Assembly: GCF_019212185.1 (NCBI RefSeq) | Contig: NZ_CP078138.1 | Location: 3,888,501 to 3,952,500, forward strand | DNA from: Pseudomonas fluorescens | Lineage (GTDB): Bacteria; Pseudomonadota; Gammaproteobacteria; Pseudomonadales; Pseudomonadaceae | Length of the DNA stretch: 64,000 nt | Direction of reading: 5' to 3' | In this document: positions 11,072 to 22,224 of the stretch, piece by piece | Layout: the number at the start of each line of letters is the position of its first letter | Numbering within the stretch: position 1 is the first letter of the stretch | The notes under the pieces: model-generated | Told to the model about the DNA's origin: nothing | The model's input: only the letters and a program-made list of their open reading frames with translations | Database searches by the model: none | Made by a program: the position numbers and the translations under genes

Positions 11072-12218
11072 AAACGACCTCGACGTCACGCTGACTGGAT
11101 TCGCGGGGGTTGGTGAGAATGCACGGATCGTCCATCGCGTGCTGCGACAGGAACGGAATATCCGCCGTGCTGACGCCGTGCAATCCAAGGGTCTCGTGGA
11201 AGCCGATGGCGTGCTTGAGGGCGATCAGGTGCTCCACCAGACGGCCGCAGATCTGCCGGTGATTGAGGCCACGGCAATCGATGCCGAAGGTCTCGGCGAT
11301 CACCTTGAAACGCTCCGGCGCCGAGCTGTAGTTGAACGCCACCACGTGTTCCACCAGCACCGCGTTGCACAAGCCGTGAGGCAGGTCGAGAAAGCCGCCG
11401 AGGCTGTGGGACATGGCGTGCACCGCGCCGAGGATCGCGTTGGAGAACGCCAGCCCGGCCTGCATGCTGCCGAGCATGATTTTCTCGCGCAGGGCAATGT
11501 CGTGGGGATTGGCAATCATCTGCACCAGATTGCCGTTGATCAGGCGCATTGCTTCCAGCGCATGGGGATCGGTCAGCGGGCCGTGGCCAGTGGAAACGAA
11601 CGCCTCGATTGCATGCACCAGCGCGTCGATACCGGTACAGGCCGAGAGGAACGGGTCCATGCTCAGGGTGGTTTCCGGGTCGATCAGCGACACGTCCGGC
11701 ACCACCGCCTTGCTGACGATGGAGAACTTCATGCGTTCCTGCTGGTTGGAAATGATCACGAACTGCGAGACGTCTGCGGAGGTGCCGGCGGTGGTCGGAA
11801 TCAGGATCAGCGGCGGGCTCGGCACACGAATGGTGTCCACGCCCTCGAACTCGAGGATGCTGCGCCCATGAGCGACCACGATGCCGATACCCTTGCCGCA
11901 GTCCATCGGGCTGCCGCCGCCGACCGCGACAATCACGTCGCACTGTTGCTCGCGGTACAACTCGGCACCGCGCATGACTTCCTCGACCCGTGGGTTGGGC
12001 GATACGTCGCTATACAGGCAGTAATCGATATCCAACGCCTGCAGGCTGGCCTCGACATCCGCCACCCAACCGGCGGCAATCACCCCGGGATCACTGACCA
12101 CCAGCACCTTGCGCGCGCCGAAACTCTTGGCGAAGTTGCCGACGTTGTGCCGGCAGCCGGCACCGAAAATGATTTCCGGGGAAACGAATTTACGCAGTTG
12201 ACTGAGACTCTGGCTCAT
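11055..12218 (-). CDS. ercA: Iron-containing alcohol dehydrogenase ErcA
   Basis: This 387-residue group III Fe-dependent alcohol dehydrogenase has the NAD-binding GGGS motif at 100-103. All four iron ligands are visible: D198, H202, H267 (GAVHAMSH) and H281 (DLPHGLCNAV). The protein is cytosolic. In P. aeruginosa the homologue ErcA sits beside a sensor kinase and affects induction of ethanol oxidation, and the same pairing is seen here. It is the last-but-one gene of the leftward pqq-side group, separated from pqqE by 142 nt. A role in signalling through its product, or in plain alcohol metabolism, cannot be separated from sequence alone. Confidence 0.9.
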   Translation of the reverse strand: MSQSLSQLRKFVSPEIIFGAGCRHNVGNFAKSFGARKVLVVSDPGVIAAGWVADVEASLQALDIDYCLYSDVSPNPRVEEVMRGAELYREQQCDVIVAVGGGSPMDCGKGIGIVVAHGRSILEFEGVDTIRVPSPPLILIPTTAGTSADVSQFVIISNQQERMKFSIVSKAVVPDVSLIDPETTLSMDPFLSACTGIDALVHAIEAFVSTGHGPLTDPHALEAMRLINGNLVQMIANPHDIALREKIMLGSMQAGLAFSNAILGAVHAMSHSLGGFLDLPHGLCNAVLVEHVVAFNYSSAPERFKVIAETFGIDCRGLNHRQICGRLVEHLIALKHAIGFHETLGLHGVSTADIPFLSQHAMDDPCILTNPRESSQRDVEVVYGEAL

Positions 12219-12360
12219 TGGAAAGCCTGTTTTTTATTGTATTGGAATGTAACCGCCACACTAAAGCATCCGTTGGCGAATGCAATGAGACCAAATGGTG
12301 GGGAGCTGGCGTTTCTGTGTGCCCCCCAGTAGGAGCCCATTCACAGGATCAAAATCGGCT

Positions 12361-13503
12361 TTATCCACGAAAAATCAACCGCGAGGCCTTTTCATTGCGC
12401 AGCGTCAGCTGCTCGATCCCCTGCCCCGGCGCCTCGGCTTCTTCCCGGGCCTTGAGGATGACCCCGTGATGCGCTGACTTGCTGCACACCGGGTCGGCGT
12501 TTTCGGCGTCGCCGGTGAGCATGAAGGCCTGGCAACGGCAGCCGCCCAGGTCCTTGTGTTTTTCATCGCAGGAGCGGCACGGTTCCTTCATCCAGGCATC
12601 GCCACGAAAGCGATTGAAGCCGAACGAATCATTCCAGATGTGCTCGATGCTGTGCTCGCGCACATTGGGAAAGGCCACCGGCAATTGCCGTGCGCTATGA
12701 CATGGCAGTGCGGTGCCGTCGGGAGTGATGTCGAGGAACAGGTTGGCCCAGCCGTTCATGCAGGTCTTGGGGCGCTCTTCGTAATAGTCCGGGGTAACGA
12801 AAATCAGCTTGCACGGATGTCCTTCGGCTTCGAGGCGCTGGCGATAGAGGTTGGTCACCGCCTCGGCGCACTGCAACTGCTCGAGGGTCGGCAGCAGGCC
12901 GACTCGGTTGAGTTCGGCCCAGCCGTAGAACTGACAGGTGGCCAGCTCGACAAAGTCTGCTTCCAGTTCCAGGCACAGCTCGATGATGCGCTCAATGTGG
13001 TCGATGTTGTGCCGGTGGGTGACGAAGTTCAGCACCATCGGATAACCCTGGGCTTTCACCGCCCGGGCCATCGCCAATTTCTGCGCGAAGGCCTTGCGCG
13101 AACCGGCGAGCATGTTGTTCACCGCCTCATCGGCGGCCTGGAAACTGATCTGGATGTGGTCCAGCCCAGCCACCTTGAAGTCACGGACCTTCTGCTCGGT
13201 CAGGCCGATCCCCGAGGTGATCAAATTGGTGTAGTAACCCATGTCTCGCGCGGCCTTGATCAGCTCGGCGAGGTCCTGGCGCACCAGCGGCTCGCCGCCG
13301 GAAAACCCCAATTGCGCCGCGCCCATGTCCCGTGCCTCGCGGAATACCCGGATCCATTCCTCAGTGCTCAGTTCCTCGCCATGGCGGGCGAAGTCCAGCG
13401 GATTGGAGCAATACGGGCATTGCAACGGGCAGCGGTAGGTCAGCTCCGCCAGCAACCACAGCGGCGGGCCGGGCTGGGTCTCATTCGATCCAGAACTGAG
13501 CAT
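12361..13503 (-). CDS. pqqE: PQQ biosynthesis radical SAM enzyme PqqE
   Basis: PqqE (380 residues) cross-links Glu and Tyr of the PqqA peptide, the first step of PQQ synthesis. The radical-SAM cysteines are C25-x3-C29-x2-C32 in [10 protein letters not shown]. The C-terminal SPASM region carries further cluster cysteines ([31 protein letters not shown]). A perfect GGAGGT site precedes the ATG. The gene starts 23 nt inside pqqD, consistent with their working as a complex. The order pqqA-B-C-D-E is the standard one. No pqqF-type protease gene is seen in the window. Confidence 0.97.
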   Translation of the reverse strand: MLSSGSNETQPGPPLWLLAELTYRCPLQCPYCSNPLDFARHGEELSTEEWIRVFREARDMGAAQLGFSGGEPLVRQDLAELIKAARDMGYYTNLITSGIGLTEQKVRDFKVAGLDHIQISFQAADEAVNNMLAGSRKAFAQKLAMARAVKAQGYPMVLNFVTHRHNIDHIERIIELCLELEADFVELATCQFYGWAELNRVGLLPTLEQLQCAEAVTNLYRQRLEAEGHPCKLIFVTPDYYEERPKTCMNGWANLFLDITPDGTALPCHSARQLPVAFPNVREHSIEHIWNDSFGFNRFRGDAWMKEPCRSCDEKHKDLGGCRCQAFMLTGDAENADPVCSKSAHHGVILKAREEAEAPGQGIEQLTLRNEKASRLIFRG

Positions 13504-13753
13504 GGGCGACCTCCAGGAATGCCAGCACGTCTTCGTCGATCCCGGGCACGCCGGGGAAGCTTTCGATCAACTGCTCGATAATCGCGTTGACGCTGCGCTG
13601 GCCGTCGAGCAGCGCAAGGATCTGCCCGGCGCTGCCATTGAGCTTGATCATGCCCTCGGGGTAAAGCAGCACATGGCAGTCCTGGCGCGGCTCCCATTGC
13701 AGGCGAAAACCCCGGCGCAGTGCCGGCACTTGTTTGCGTTGAATCAGGCTCAC
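13481..13753 (-). CDS. pqqD: PQQ biosynthesis peptide chaperone PqqD
   Basis: This 90-residue protein has the PqqD winged-helix RRE fold: a [11 protein letters not shown] start, [13 protein letters not shown] strand, and a helical DVLAFLE end. It binds the PqqA precursor and presents it to PqqE. The start is a GTG at 13753 overlapping the pqqC stop by 4 nt (GTGA). A longer frame upstream is a shadow of pqqC. Confidence 0.95.
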   Translation of the reverse strand: MSLIQRKQVPALRRGFRLQWEPRQDCHVLLYPEGMIKLNGSAGQILALLDGQRSVNAIIEQLIESFPGVPGIDEDVLAFLEVAHAQFWIE

Positions 13754-14502
13754 AGGGCGATCCCCCGGTGCCAGACGTTGTCGCCAGTCACCGTGTGGTA
13801 CGGCGGACGCTCCAGCTCGTAGGCCATGCTCATGGCGTCGAGCATGCTCCACAGTACGTCGAGCTTGAATTGCAGGATCTCCAGCATGCGTTGCTGGCCG
13901 GCGGCCGTGGTGTAATGCGCCAGGGTAATGCGCAAGCCGTGCTCGACATCGCGCCGTGCCTGGCCTAGGCGGGTACGGAAGTAGTCGTAGCCGGCGCTGT
14001 CGATCCACGGGTAATGAGTCGGCCAGCTGTCGAGGCGCGACTGGTGGATCTGCGGGGCGAAGAGTTCAGTCAGCGAGCTGCTGGCCGCTTCCTGCCAACA
14101 GGCACGGCGGGCGAAGTTGACGTAGGCATCAACCGCGAAGCGAACGCCGGGCAACACCAGTTCCTGGGAGAGGATCTGTTGCCGATCGAGGCCCACCGCC
14201 TCACCGAGACGCAGCCAGGCTTCGATGCCGCCCTCGCTGCCGGGTGCGCCGTCGTGGTCCTGGATGCGCTGCAACCACTCGCGGCGCACTTCGCGGTCGG
14301 GGCAGTTGGCGAGGATCGCGGCGTCCTTGAGCGGGATGTTGACCTGGTAGTAGAAGCGATTGGCGACCCAGCCCTGGATCTGCCGGCGCGTGGCGCGGCC
14401 GGCGTACATGGCTTGGTGGAAGGGATGGTGGATGTGGTAATAGGCGCCCTTGGCGCGCAGGGCGGCCTCGAATTCGGCGGGGGGCATGGGGGCTGAGGGC
14501 AT
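13750..14502 (-). CDS. pqqC: PQQ synthase PqqC
   Basis: PqqC (250 residues) carries out the final ring closure and eight-electron oxidation to PQQ, using a helical heme-oxygenase-like fold without cofactor. The diagnostic [14 protein letters not shown] and the [10 protein letters not shown] segment are present, as is QDHDG. GGAG precedes the ATG at 14502. The gene overlaps pqqD by 4 nt and is separated from pqqB by a 112-nt gap that holds a REPIN hairpin. Confidence 0.97.
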   Translation of the reverse strand: MPSAPMPPAEFEAALRAKGAYYHIHHPFHQAMYAGRATRRQIQGWVANRFYYQVNIPLKDAAILANCPDREVRREWLQRIQDHDGAPGSEGGIEAWLRLGEAVGLDRQQILSQELVLPGVRFAVDAYVNFARRACWQEAASSSLTELFAPQIHQSRLDSWPTHYPWIDSAGYDYFRTRLGQARRDVEHGLRITLAHYTTAAGQQRMLEILQFKLDVLWSMLDAMSMAYELERPPYHTVTGDNVWHRGIAL

Positions 14503-14540
14503 CAGGTTTCTCCAGGATCTTTATTGTTAGGGCGGCCCTC

Positions 14541-14603
14541 ATCGCGAGCAGGCTCGCTCCTACAGGTTGTGCGCTCTTCTGTAGGAGCGAGCCTGCTCGC
14601 GAT
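14541..14603. repeat. REPIN hairpin inside the pqq operon (pqqB-pqqC gap)
   Basis: Two perfect 25-nt arms (14541-14565 and 14579-14603) are separated by a 13-nt loop. The core is the genome's REP consensus. It falls between pqqB and pqqC, where a hairpin may change the mRNA level of the distal genes. Confidence 0.9.
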
Positions 14604-14614
14604 TGGGTCTGCAG

Positions 14615-15529
14615 CTACAACTCAATATTCATCCCGTCATACGCCACCTCGATCCCCCGCCGCTGCAACAGCGCCCGCTCGGCGGAGTCTTCGTCAAGGA
14701 TCGGATTGGTGTTGTTGATGTGGATCAGCACCTTGCGCTGGCGCGGGAAACCGTCCAGCACTTCAAGCATCCCGCCCGGCCCGCTTTGCGCCAGGTGACC
14801 CATGTCGCGGCCCAGGCTCTGGCCGACGCCGCTCAGGCGCATCTCGTCATCGCGCCACAGCGTGCCGTCGAGCAGCAGGCAATCGGCGCGGTCCATCCAG
14901 CCCAGCAGTTCGTCGTCTATCTGGCCCAGGCCCGGGGCATAGAACAACGCCTGGCCGCTGCGCCGGTCTTCGATGAACAGGCCGATGGTGTCGCCCGGCT
15001 GCGGGTTGCCACGGTTCGGTGAATAGGGCGGCGCGTTGCTCACCAAGGGAATGGCGCGAAAGCTCAGGTCCGGGCAGGCGTCGATGTTAAAGGGCTCGCG
15101 GTCGAGGCTAATGGGCTGCCACTGCAGGCCACCATTCCAGTGCGCGAGCATGTTGAACAGGGGGAAGCCGCTGCTCAGGTCCTGATGCACCCGCTCGGTA
15201 CACCACACTGAGTGCGGGCAACCTTCGCGCAGGCTCAGCAGGCCGGTGCAGTGATCGATCTGGCTGTCCATCAGGATCACCCCGACCAGCGCCGTGTCGC
15301 GCAGCCGGCGAGCCGGTTGCAGCGCCGGGAAGCTCTCCAGTTGCGCACGAATATCCGGTGATGCGTTGCACAGCAGCCAATCGACGCCGTTGTCGCTCAA
15401 GGCAATCGACGATTGGGTGCGTCGCTGCGCCCGCAGGCTGCCGTTGCGCACGCCGGCGCACTGGCGGCAGTTACAGTTCCATTGCGGAAAACCGCCACCG
15501 GCGGCGGAACCGAGAACGCGGATCTGCAT
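14615..15529 (-). CDS. pqqB: PQQ biosynthesis metallo-beta-lactamase-fold protein PqqB
   Basis: PqqB (304 residues) is a beta-lactamase-fold hydroxylase that acts on the Tyr-derived part of the intermediate. The family N-terminus [17 protein letters not shown], with its zinc cysteines, is visible. It continues with [16 protein letters not shown] (metal-binding Asp/His) and a C-terminal H-I-N-N-T-N-P. An ATG two codons upstream (15535) is possible, but GGAG is correctly spaced only for 15529. The gene follows pqqA by 55 nt. Confidence 0.95.
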   Translation of the reverse strand: MQIRVLGSAAGGGFPQWNCNCRQCAGVRNGSLRAQRRTQSSIALSDNGVDWLLCNASPDIRAQLESFPALQPARRLRDTALVGVILMDSQIDHCTGLLSLREGCPHSVWCTERVHQDLSSGFPLFNMLAHWNGGLQWQPISLDREPFNIDACPDLSFRAIPLVSNAPPYSPNRGNPQPGDTIGLFIEDRRSGQALFYAPGLGQIDDELLGWMDRADCLLLDGTLWRDDEMRLSGVGQSLGRDMGHLAQSGPGGMLEVLDGFPRQRKVLIHINNTNPILDEDSAERALLQRRGIEVAYDGMNIEL

Positions 15530-15584
15530 GAACATCGCTCCACAAGGCAGGCCCGGCCAACGCAACGGCTGGCCGGGTGAACAA

Positions 15585-15656
15585 TCAACGGTTGGCGAAA
15601 TACATCGTCACTTCGAAGCCAATGCGCAGATCGGTAAACGCGGGTTTAGTCCACAT
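15585..15656 (-). CDS. pqqA: PQQ precursor peptide PqqA
   Basis: This 23-residue peptide is [20 protein letters not shown] plus three more residues. It contains the invariant E-V-T-M-Y core, whose Glu15 and Tyr19 form the PQQ backbone. It is too short for routine ORF calling but is unambiguous. A GAGGAA ribosome site precedes the ATG. It leads the leftward pqqABCDE operon, and the upstream region has a TTGGTA element (15757-15762) shared with the other alcohol-oxidation promoters. Confidence 0.98.
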   Translation of the reverse strand: MWTKPAFTDLRIGFEVTMYFANR

Positions 15657-15756
15657 GGGTCATTCCTCTTCTTGTGCCGGGCGATTCCGGTACAGGCATT
15701 AATGCACGGGGGCCGAGGTGACCGAATGCTACTTTGGAAGGAGGTTGCGGGGTGAT

Positions 15757-15762
15757 TTGGTA
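15757..15762 (+). promoter_or_regulatory. TTGGTA element upstream of pqqA
   Basis: The hexamer TTGGTA (followed by GGGGG) lies about 100 nt before the pqqA start. It is the same hexamer, in the same orientation and at similar distance, as upstream of exaC, pedH and pedF. Confidence 0.45.
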
Positions 15763-15795
15763 GGGGGTATTGCAGGTCTTGCACAGAGCACAAAA

Positions 15796-15881
15796 CTGTA
15801 GGAGCGAGCCTGCTCGCGATGGCGGCCTGACATTCAGCGGAGAATGTTCGGGCCCCATCGCGAGCAGGCTCGCTCCTACAA
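15796..15881. repeat. REPIN between exaC and pqqA
   Basis: Inverted REP cores at 15797-15821 and 15855-15880 enclose a short spacer. It sits just past the exaC stop codon and may end or trim its transcript. Confidence 0.9.
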
Positions 15882-15904
15882 GGGGGATCGGTGAACCTTA
15901 AGAG

Positions 15905-17425
<1,521 letters not shown>

Positions 17426-17534
17426 GGTGAGCCTCTGTTGGGTCGAAGCCTGTCGGGGAAACAGGCGATGCACCGATAGTAGAGAGCCCCGCGTGCCAGA
17501 CGTATGCGCCGTTGGCAGGAGGGGCTCTCGTTAT

Positions 17535-17543
17535 TTGGTAGTA
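17535..17543 (+). promoter_or_regulatory. TTGGTAGTA element upstream of exaC
   Basis: The 9-mer is identical to the one in the pedF-pedE divergent region (22798-22806). It lies 109 nt before the exaC start. Confidence 0.5.
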
Positions 17544-17546
17544 AAT

Positions 17547-17639
17547 CCTGTGGGAGCGAGCCTGCTCGCGATGACGGTGGGTCAAGCACATCATGGGTGA
17601 CTGACATGGCCCCATCGCGAGCAGGCTCGCTCCCACAGG
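17547..17639. repeat. REPIN between pedH and exaC
   Basis: Perfectly complementary 26-nt REP arms (17547-17572 and 17614-17639) are separated by 41 nt, directly after the pedH stop. Confidence 0.92.
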
Positions 17640-17658
17640 TTATCCAGCGGTCTTCAGA

Positions 17659-19434
17659 TCAGTGCTTGGCCACCAACTCCTTCGGCAACTTGAAGGTCCA
17701 GAGCATGCCGCCCTGGTTAAAGTCCTTCACCCGCTTGGCCACTTCGCCGCCCCACAGCGGCACCGCGCCGCCCCAACCGGAGACCACCGAGACGTATTGC
17801 TCGCCGTCCATGTCCCAGGTGATCGGCGAGCCGAGGACGCCGGAGCCGGTCTGGAACTCCCAGACCTTTTCGCCGGTCTTGGCGTTGAACGCCTGCAGGA
17901 AACCTTCCGGGGTGCCGGTGAAGACCAGGTTACCCTTGGTGGTCAGGACCCCGCCCCACAGCGGCGCGAAGTTCTTGTGGCGCCAGACTTCCTTGCCGGT
18001 CTTCGGATCGATGGCCCGCAGCACGCCGATGTAGTCTTCGTTGAGCGGCTTGATGGTGAAGCCGGCACCGAGGAACGCCGCGCCTTTCTTGTAGGCGATG
18101 CCTTCGTTCCAGATGTCCATACCCCACTCGTTGGACGGCACGTAGAACAGCCCGGTGTCCTGGTTGTAGGCCATCGGCATCCAGTTCTTCGCGCCGAGGA
18201 ACGCCGGTGCGACGAACACCGAGCTGCCCTTGGCTTCGCTGCCCGGCGCCCCGGGGCGGCTGGCGTCGTTGTAGATCGGCCGACCGTCTTTGTCGAGGCC
18301 AGTGGCCCAGGTGATCTTGTCGACAAACGGGAAGCCCCGGATGAACTTGCCGTTGGTGCGGTCCAGCACGTAGAAGAAGCCGTTGCGGTCAGCGGTGGCA
18401 GCGGCCTTGATTTCCTTGCCGCCTTCCTTGTAGTTGAACGACACCAGCTCGTTCACCCCGTCATAGTCCCAGCCGTCGTGGGGCGTGCTCTGGAAGTGCC
18501 ATTTGATGGTGCCGTCATCCGGATTGAGGGCCAGGCGCGACGAGGAGTAGAGGTTGTCGCCAGGACGCAGGTGCGAGTTCCACGGCGCCGGGTTGCCGGT
18601 ACCGAACAGTAGCAGGTTGGTTTCCGGGTCATAGTAGCCGCCCAGCCAGGGCGCCGCGCCGCCGGTCTTCCACAGATCGCCGGGCCAGGTCTTGCCCGCC
18701 TCGCCACCGGAAATGCCGTTCTCGATCGCCTTGCCGTCCTTGTACACATAGCCCATGTGGCCTTCGACGGTGGGACGCATCCACAGCAGCTCGCCGTTTT
18801 TCGGATCGTAGGCCTGGATCTTGCCAACCACGCCGAATTCGCCACCGGCGACCCCGGTGATCAGCTTGCCGTTGATCACCAGCGGCGCGGCACTGATCGA
18901 GTAGCCTTCCTTGTGGTCGGCGACTTTCTTGCTCCACACCACCTTGCCGGTGTCCTTGTTCAGGGCCACCAGCTTGGCGTCGAGGGTGCCGAAGAACACC
19001 AGGTCGCCGTACAGCGCCACGCCACGGTTGATCACGTCGCAGCACGGACGGATGTCGTCGGGCAGGCGCGCATCGTACTGCCAGAGTTTCTTGCCGGTGC
19101 GTGCGTCCACCGCGAACACCCGCGAGTAGGAGCCGGTCAGGTACATCACGCCGTCCTTGATCATCGGCTGGGCTTGCTGACCGCGTTGTTTTTCACCGCC
19201 AAAGGAAAACGCCCAGGCCGGACGCAGGTCCTTGATGTTGTTGACGTTGAGGGTGTCGAGCGGGCTGTAGCGCTGACCCTGGACGCCCAGACCGTTGGTG
19301 ACGATCTGCTCCGGGTTTTTCGGGTCCTGGAGAATGTCCTGGTCGCTGACGGCGGCCAGTGCCTGGCCGGACAACAGCATGGCACTGAGCAGCAGGCTCA
19401 GGACGAAGGGCTGGCGACGTGCGGGTTGTGTCAT
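17659..19434 (-). CDS. pedH: Lanthanide-type PQQ-dependent alcohol dehydrogenase (PedH)
   Basis: This 591-residue periplasmic quinoprotein has a signal peptide cleaved near ALAAV and eight-bladed-propeller W-motifs (repeated DxxTGKxxW). The vicinal disulfide C131-C132 lies in IRPCCD. The catalytic Asp is D323 in [10 protein letters not shown]. The residue two places on is D325, the extra aspartate that marks rare-earth-dependent enzymes (XoxF, PedH), so this copy is predicted to use a lanthanide. It oxidises ethanol, 2-phenylethanol and similar alcohols and passes electrons to a cytochrome c. The start at 19434 gives a normal signal peptide. It follows the relay gene set and has its own promoter elements. 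Confidence 0.95.
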   Translation of the reverse strand: MTQPARRQPFVLSLLLSAMLLSGQALAAVSDQDILQDPKNPEQIVTNGLGVQGQRYSPLDTLNVNNIKDLRPAWAFSFGGEKQRGQQAQPMIKDGVMYLTGSYSRVFAVDARTGKKLWQYDARLPDDIRPCCDVINRGVALYGDLVFFGTLDAKLVALNKDTGKVVWSKKVADHKEGYSISAAPLVINGKLITGVAGGEFGVVGKIQAYDPKNGELLWMRPTVEGHMGYVYKDGKAIENGISGGEAGKTWPGDLWKTGGAAPWLGGYYDPETNLLLFGTGNPAPWNSHLRPGDNLYSSSRLALNPDDGTIKWHFQSTPHDGWDYDGVNELVSFNYKEGGKEIKAAATADRNGFFYVLDRTNGKFIRGFPFVDKITWATGLDKDGRPIYNDASRPGAPGSEAKGSSVFVAPAFLGAKNWMPMAYNQDTGLFYVPSNEWGMDIWNEGIAYKKGAAFLGAGFTIKPLNEDYIGVLRAIDPKTGKEVWRHKNFAPLWGGVLTTKGNLVFTGTPEGFLQAFNAKTGEKVWEFQTGSGVLGSPITWDMDGEQYVSVVSGWGGAVPLWGGEVAKRVKDFNQGGMLWTFKLPKELVAKH

Positions 19435-19463
19435 GACGGCTACCTCTGCGGTTTTTGTTATAC

Positions 19464-19480
19464 CCGGGAAATTTTCCCGG
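19464..19480. promoter_or_regulatory. CGGGAA-N3-TTCCCG inverted repeat in the pedH leader
   Basis: A 17-nt near-perfect palindrome (8-nt arms, 1-nt centre) lies 29 nt before the pedH start. A 17-nt palindrome with the same CGGGAA-N3-TTCCCG core stands upstream of pedE (22840-22856), suggesting a regulator site common to both dehydrogenases. Confidence 0.5.
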
Positions 19481-19548
19481 TCTGGTGCAGATTCTTGAGC
19501 CAGGGCGCCGGGCCAACAATTGCCCGCAGTGTGGAGATTGCTAGTTCC

Positions 19549-19554
19549 TTGGTA
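19549..19554 (+). promoter_or_regulatory. TTGGTA element upstream of pedH
   Basis: The hexamer lies 114 nt before the pedH start, in the same orientation as the other sites of the set, within CCTTGGTATGGGG. Confidence 0.45.
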
Positions 19555-19581
19555 TGGGGTCGCAGAGGTCATTCACAACAC

Positions 19582-19619
19582 ACCCCCTGTAGGAGCGGGC
19601 GCACGCTCCTACAGGGGGT
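19582..19619. terminator. Hairpin over the stop codon of the relay hydrolase gene
   Basis: A perfect 16-bp stem (19582-19597 with 19604-19619) and 6-nt loop use a REP-like core. The TAG of the metallo-hydrolase gene (19609-19611) is inside the right arm. It probably separates the pedF-relay transcript from pedH. Confidence 0.65.
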
Positions 19620-20556
19620 TGTGCTCGGCGGTGGAATCGACGCGCGTCATCTGCTTGCGCTCATAGCGCGGGTACAGGTGGCTGACGCTGCGGATCAGTT
19701 CGTAGCGGCTCAGGCTGATGGCGGCGAAGCGCTCGGGGATGGGGCTGCGGATCATTTCGCTCATGTCGCTGCCATTGGCGGCGCCCTCGCGCAGCAACTG
19801 ATCGAGCCAGCCCAGGTAGTCACGCATTTGTTCGAAGGGCCTGGCATCGCTGGCGAGCGGGCCGTGGCCGGGCACGACAAGCTTCCAGCCCAGGCCCTGC
19901 AAGGTGGCGATATCCGCCAGCCACACCGCCAGCCCCGGGCTGTTGGGCGTGGTCAGGGCGCGTTGATAAAACACCAGGTCGCCGGCAAACAGCACGCCAG
20001 TTTGCTGGTCGAGAATAGCCAGATCTGCGCCGGTATGCCCACCCAGGCTCAGCAATTGCAAATCGTGATTCCCAAAACTTTTCAGCCCAGGCTCGATGTC
20101 CTGGGTCGGCAATACCACCTCGGTGCCGCGCATCCAGTCACCGACCATGCGGTACATGTTTTCCGCCATGGCCTCGCCCTGCTGTTTCAGCAAGGCAGTG
20201 GTGCCAGGCAGCGCACCAATCGGCACATCTCTGAAGGCCTGATTGCCCAGCACATGGTCGGGATGGTGATGGGTGAGCAGCACTTCGATCACCGGCTTGT
20301 CGGTGACGCTGGCAATCGCTTTACGCATGGCTTCGCCATAGCGCTTCGACGGCCCGGTGTCGATCACCACCACGCCAGCCGAGGTGACAATGAACCCGGT
20401 GTTGACGATATTGCCGCCATTGTCCTTGCCGAAATTGGCCGTGCTGCCTTCCAGCAACCAGGTGTCGGCGGCGATCTGTCGCGGCGTCAGGGCATAGTCG
20501 AGATCGGCCAGCACCGGCAGGCTCAATGTCAGGCAGAACAGCAGCATCCAGCGCAT
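19609..20556 (-). CDS. Quinoprotein relay system metallo-beta-lactamase-fold hydrolase
   Basis: This 315-residue secreted metallo-hydrolase (signal peptide MRWMLLFCLTLSLPVLA) has the zinc motif T-H-H-H-P-D-H at residues 95-101. It resembles the SoxH-related proteins that accompany PQQ dehydrogenases together with a SoxYZ-like carrier. Its reaction is not established. The reading frame stays open to 20919, but that part overlaps the SoxYZ-like gene. The ATG at 20556, 16 nt after that gene's stop, gives a clean signal peptide. Confidence 0.88.
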   Translation of the reverse strand: MRWMLLFCLTLSLPVLADLDYALTPRQIAADTWLLEGSTANFGKDNGGNIVNTGFIVTSAGVVVIDTGPSKRYGEAMRKAIASVTDKPVIEVLLTHHHPDHVLGNQAFRDVPIGALPGTTALLKQQGEAMAENMYRMVGDWMRGTEVVLPTQDIEPGLKSFGNHDLQLLSLGGHTGADLAILDQQTGVLFAGDLVFYQRALTTPNSPGLAVWLADIATLQGLGWKLVVPGHGPLASDARPFEQMRDYLGWLDQLLREGAANGSDMSEMIRSPIPERFAAISLSRYELIRSVSHLYPRYERKQMTRVDSTAEHNPL

Positions 20557-20572
20557 GGCGGGCTCCTTGGGC

Positions 20573-21334
20573 TCAGGGTATGGCCGCGGTGAATTGGTTG
20601 CCGCTGTTGTCGCGCAGCAGCAGTTGCGTCTGCCCTGCCCCTTCGAGATCGAAGCCCAGGTTAGGGTTTTCACTGACCGCCGGGAACAGCTCCAGACGCG
20701 CCAACACCTGGTCGTCGGCACCGCGCAATTCGGCATGATTGAGGAAAAATTCAGGGATGCCGGAGACCATGCCGTTATCCATCGGATGGGCCACCTGCAG
20801 GCGCAGACGACTGAAGTCCCCTCGCGGATAACGGCCGCCGAGCACTTCGCCGACATGCTCTTCCCACCCCGGTTCGGTGCGCACCACGCTCGGCGCCGTA
20901 CAGCCGCCGCCCGCCGCATCGATCAGGGTCGAGCCGACATGCCACAGGCCATCGCGGGTCTGCACCGCCGCACGCAACGGCGTCGCCTGCTCGATGCGGA
21001 TGCGGATCGACAGCCATGGCAGCACTCGCTGCAGCGGCTCGAAGTCGACGATTTTCGGCAAGGGATTGAGCTCGGCCCATGCAAGGATACGCACCACGTC
21101 GCCCTGGAACGCCCGCGCATCGATCTCCAGCGGCACCTGGCGGGCGTCTTCGGCAAAGGGTGGCGCGAGCAGCTTGACCCGCTCGTCGAACACGAACGGC
21201 GCATCACCGAGCATCTGCTTGTGGTAGAACGCCCACATCACCGAGGGCACCGGATCCTTTCCCGGGTCGACCTGCGCGGCCTCTGCCAGCAACGGCAGCC
21301 AGCAGGCCAACAACCAACTCACTCGCCAGTTCAT
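20573..21334 (-). CDS. Quinoprotein-associated SoxYZ-like carrier protein
   Basis: This 253-residue secreted protein has a signal peptide ending near LLAEAA. It carries an N-terminal SoxY-like and a C-terminal SoxZ-like half in one chain, as in the fused SoxYZ-related family found next to PQQ dehydrogenases. In the Sox system such proteins carry a covalently bound substrate. Here the cargo is unknown. It sits between the MoxJ-like gene (11-nt gap) and the metallo-hydrolase (16-nt gap), so all belong to one transcript starting at pedF. Confidence 0.82.
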   Translation of the reverse strand: MNWRVSWLLACWLPLLAEAAQVDPGKDPVPSVMWAFYHKQMLGDAPFVFDERVKLLAPPFAEDARQVPLEIDARAFQGDVVRILAWAELNPLPKIVDFEPLQRVLPWLSIRIRIEQATPLRAAVQTRDGLWHVGSTLIDAAGGGCTAPSVVRTEPGWEEHVGEVLGGRYPRGDFSRLRLQVAHPMDNGMVSGIPEFFLNHAELRGADDQVLARLELFPAVSENPNLGFDLEGAGQTQLLLRDNSGNQFTAAIP

Positions 21335-21345
21335 CGCTCCAGCTC

Positions 21346-22221
21346 CTATTGGTACATCTGCGGTACGTCGTAGCGCAGGCCGTAGCGCCCATACATCGCT
21401 TTGAGCGTGCCATCGCGAATCAAGCCTTCCAGGACTTCTTCGACGGCGTAAGCCAGTTGCCGATTGCTTTCGTGCACCGCCATGCCGATCTCCCAGAGTT
21501 GCTTGCCCATGTTCGGGTAGGCGTTCTCGGCGAGGGCTAATTGCGGGTCGGCGGCCAGATGCACCTGCCAGTCGATCTCGCCGCGCATCGCCATCACCGC
21601 ATCGACTTCACCGGCGCGCATCGCGGCAAATGCCTGGGGCACGCCAGGGTAGTGGCGGGTGCTCTTGGCCAACATGCCGTTGAACACCGAGGTCAGGTAG
21701 AACGACGGCACGCTGTCGACTTCGACCCCGATTGGATGCTGCTCGAACACCGCGACACTGGCGACCTTGTCCAGCCGTCGGCGGTCATACGCGACCTGCC
21801 ATTGTTCGTTCTGGTACGGACCGAACATCACCACATGGCCGTTCTCCAGCTCACCCAATTCGTTGCGCTTGCGCGCGTAATCGTGATCGTAGGGCACGCG
21901 CATCATCAGGTCGGCCAGCTGCTGGTTGTGCAGCGGGCTGGCGCGCCAGATGTAGTCGCGCAGGTCGTCGTCGAGTTTTTCCCCGGCAGGCGCCCAGATC
22001 AGCTTTAGGCGCACGCCCAGGGCCTTGGCCAGCGCCTCGGCGAGTTCGACGTCGACGCCGCGTGCCTGACCGCCGTCTTCAAAACTGTAGGGGGCAAAAT
22101 CCTTGTACACCGCAACCTGCAGCTCGCCGTCGGCGATCATCTGGTCATAGCTACGGACCTGCGCCTGCGCCGCCTGGCAGCACAGCCACAGGGCACCGAT
22201 CAACAGGCTCAGCAGGCGCAT
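21346..22221 (-). CDS. Quinoprotein-associated substrate-binding protein (MoxJ-like)
   Basis: This 291-residue periplasmic protein of the solute-binding type 3 family has a signal peptide ending AAQAQ. The domain includes YKDFAPYSFED and RGVDVELAEALAKALG motifs. Relatives in methylotrophs (MoxJ) are needed to assemble active methanol dehydrogenase rather than for transport, and no permease is adjacent. The gene starts 3 nt after the pedF stop and lies within the pedF-relay unit, matching the position of the corresponding gene in P. putida. Confidence 0.87.
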   Translation of the reverse strand: MRLLSLLIGALWLCCQAAQAQVRSYDQMIADGELQVAVYKDFAPYSFEDGGQARGVDVELAEALAKALGVRLKLIWAPAGEKLDDDLRDYIWRASPLHNQQLADLMMRVPYDHDYARKRNELGELENGHVVMFGPYQNEQWQVAYDRRRLDKVASVAVFEQHPIGVEVDSVPSFYLTSVFNGMLAKSTRHYPGVPQAFAAMRAGEVDAVMAMRGEIDWQVHLAADPQLALAENAYPNMGKQLWEIGMAVHESNRQLAYAVEEVLEGLIRDGTLKAMYGRYGLRYDVPQMYQ

Positions 22222-22224
22222 GGC

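Noticed and set aside
12219..12360. ACCAAATGGT in the ercA-pqqE gap as a further TTGGTA-type site
   Set aside because: It lacks the final A of the shared element and is a simple short palindrome, so it was not added to the set.
18757..20592. 611-codon plus-strand frame over pedH and the relay hydrolase
   Set aside because: It spans two well-supported minus-strand genes and their gap, and has no domain of its own.
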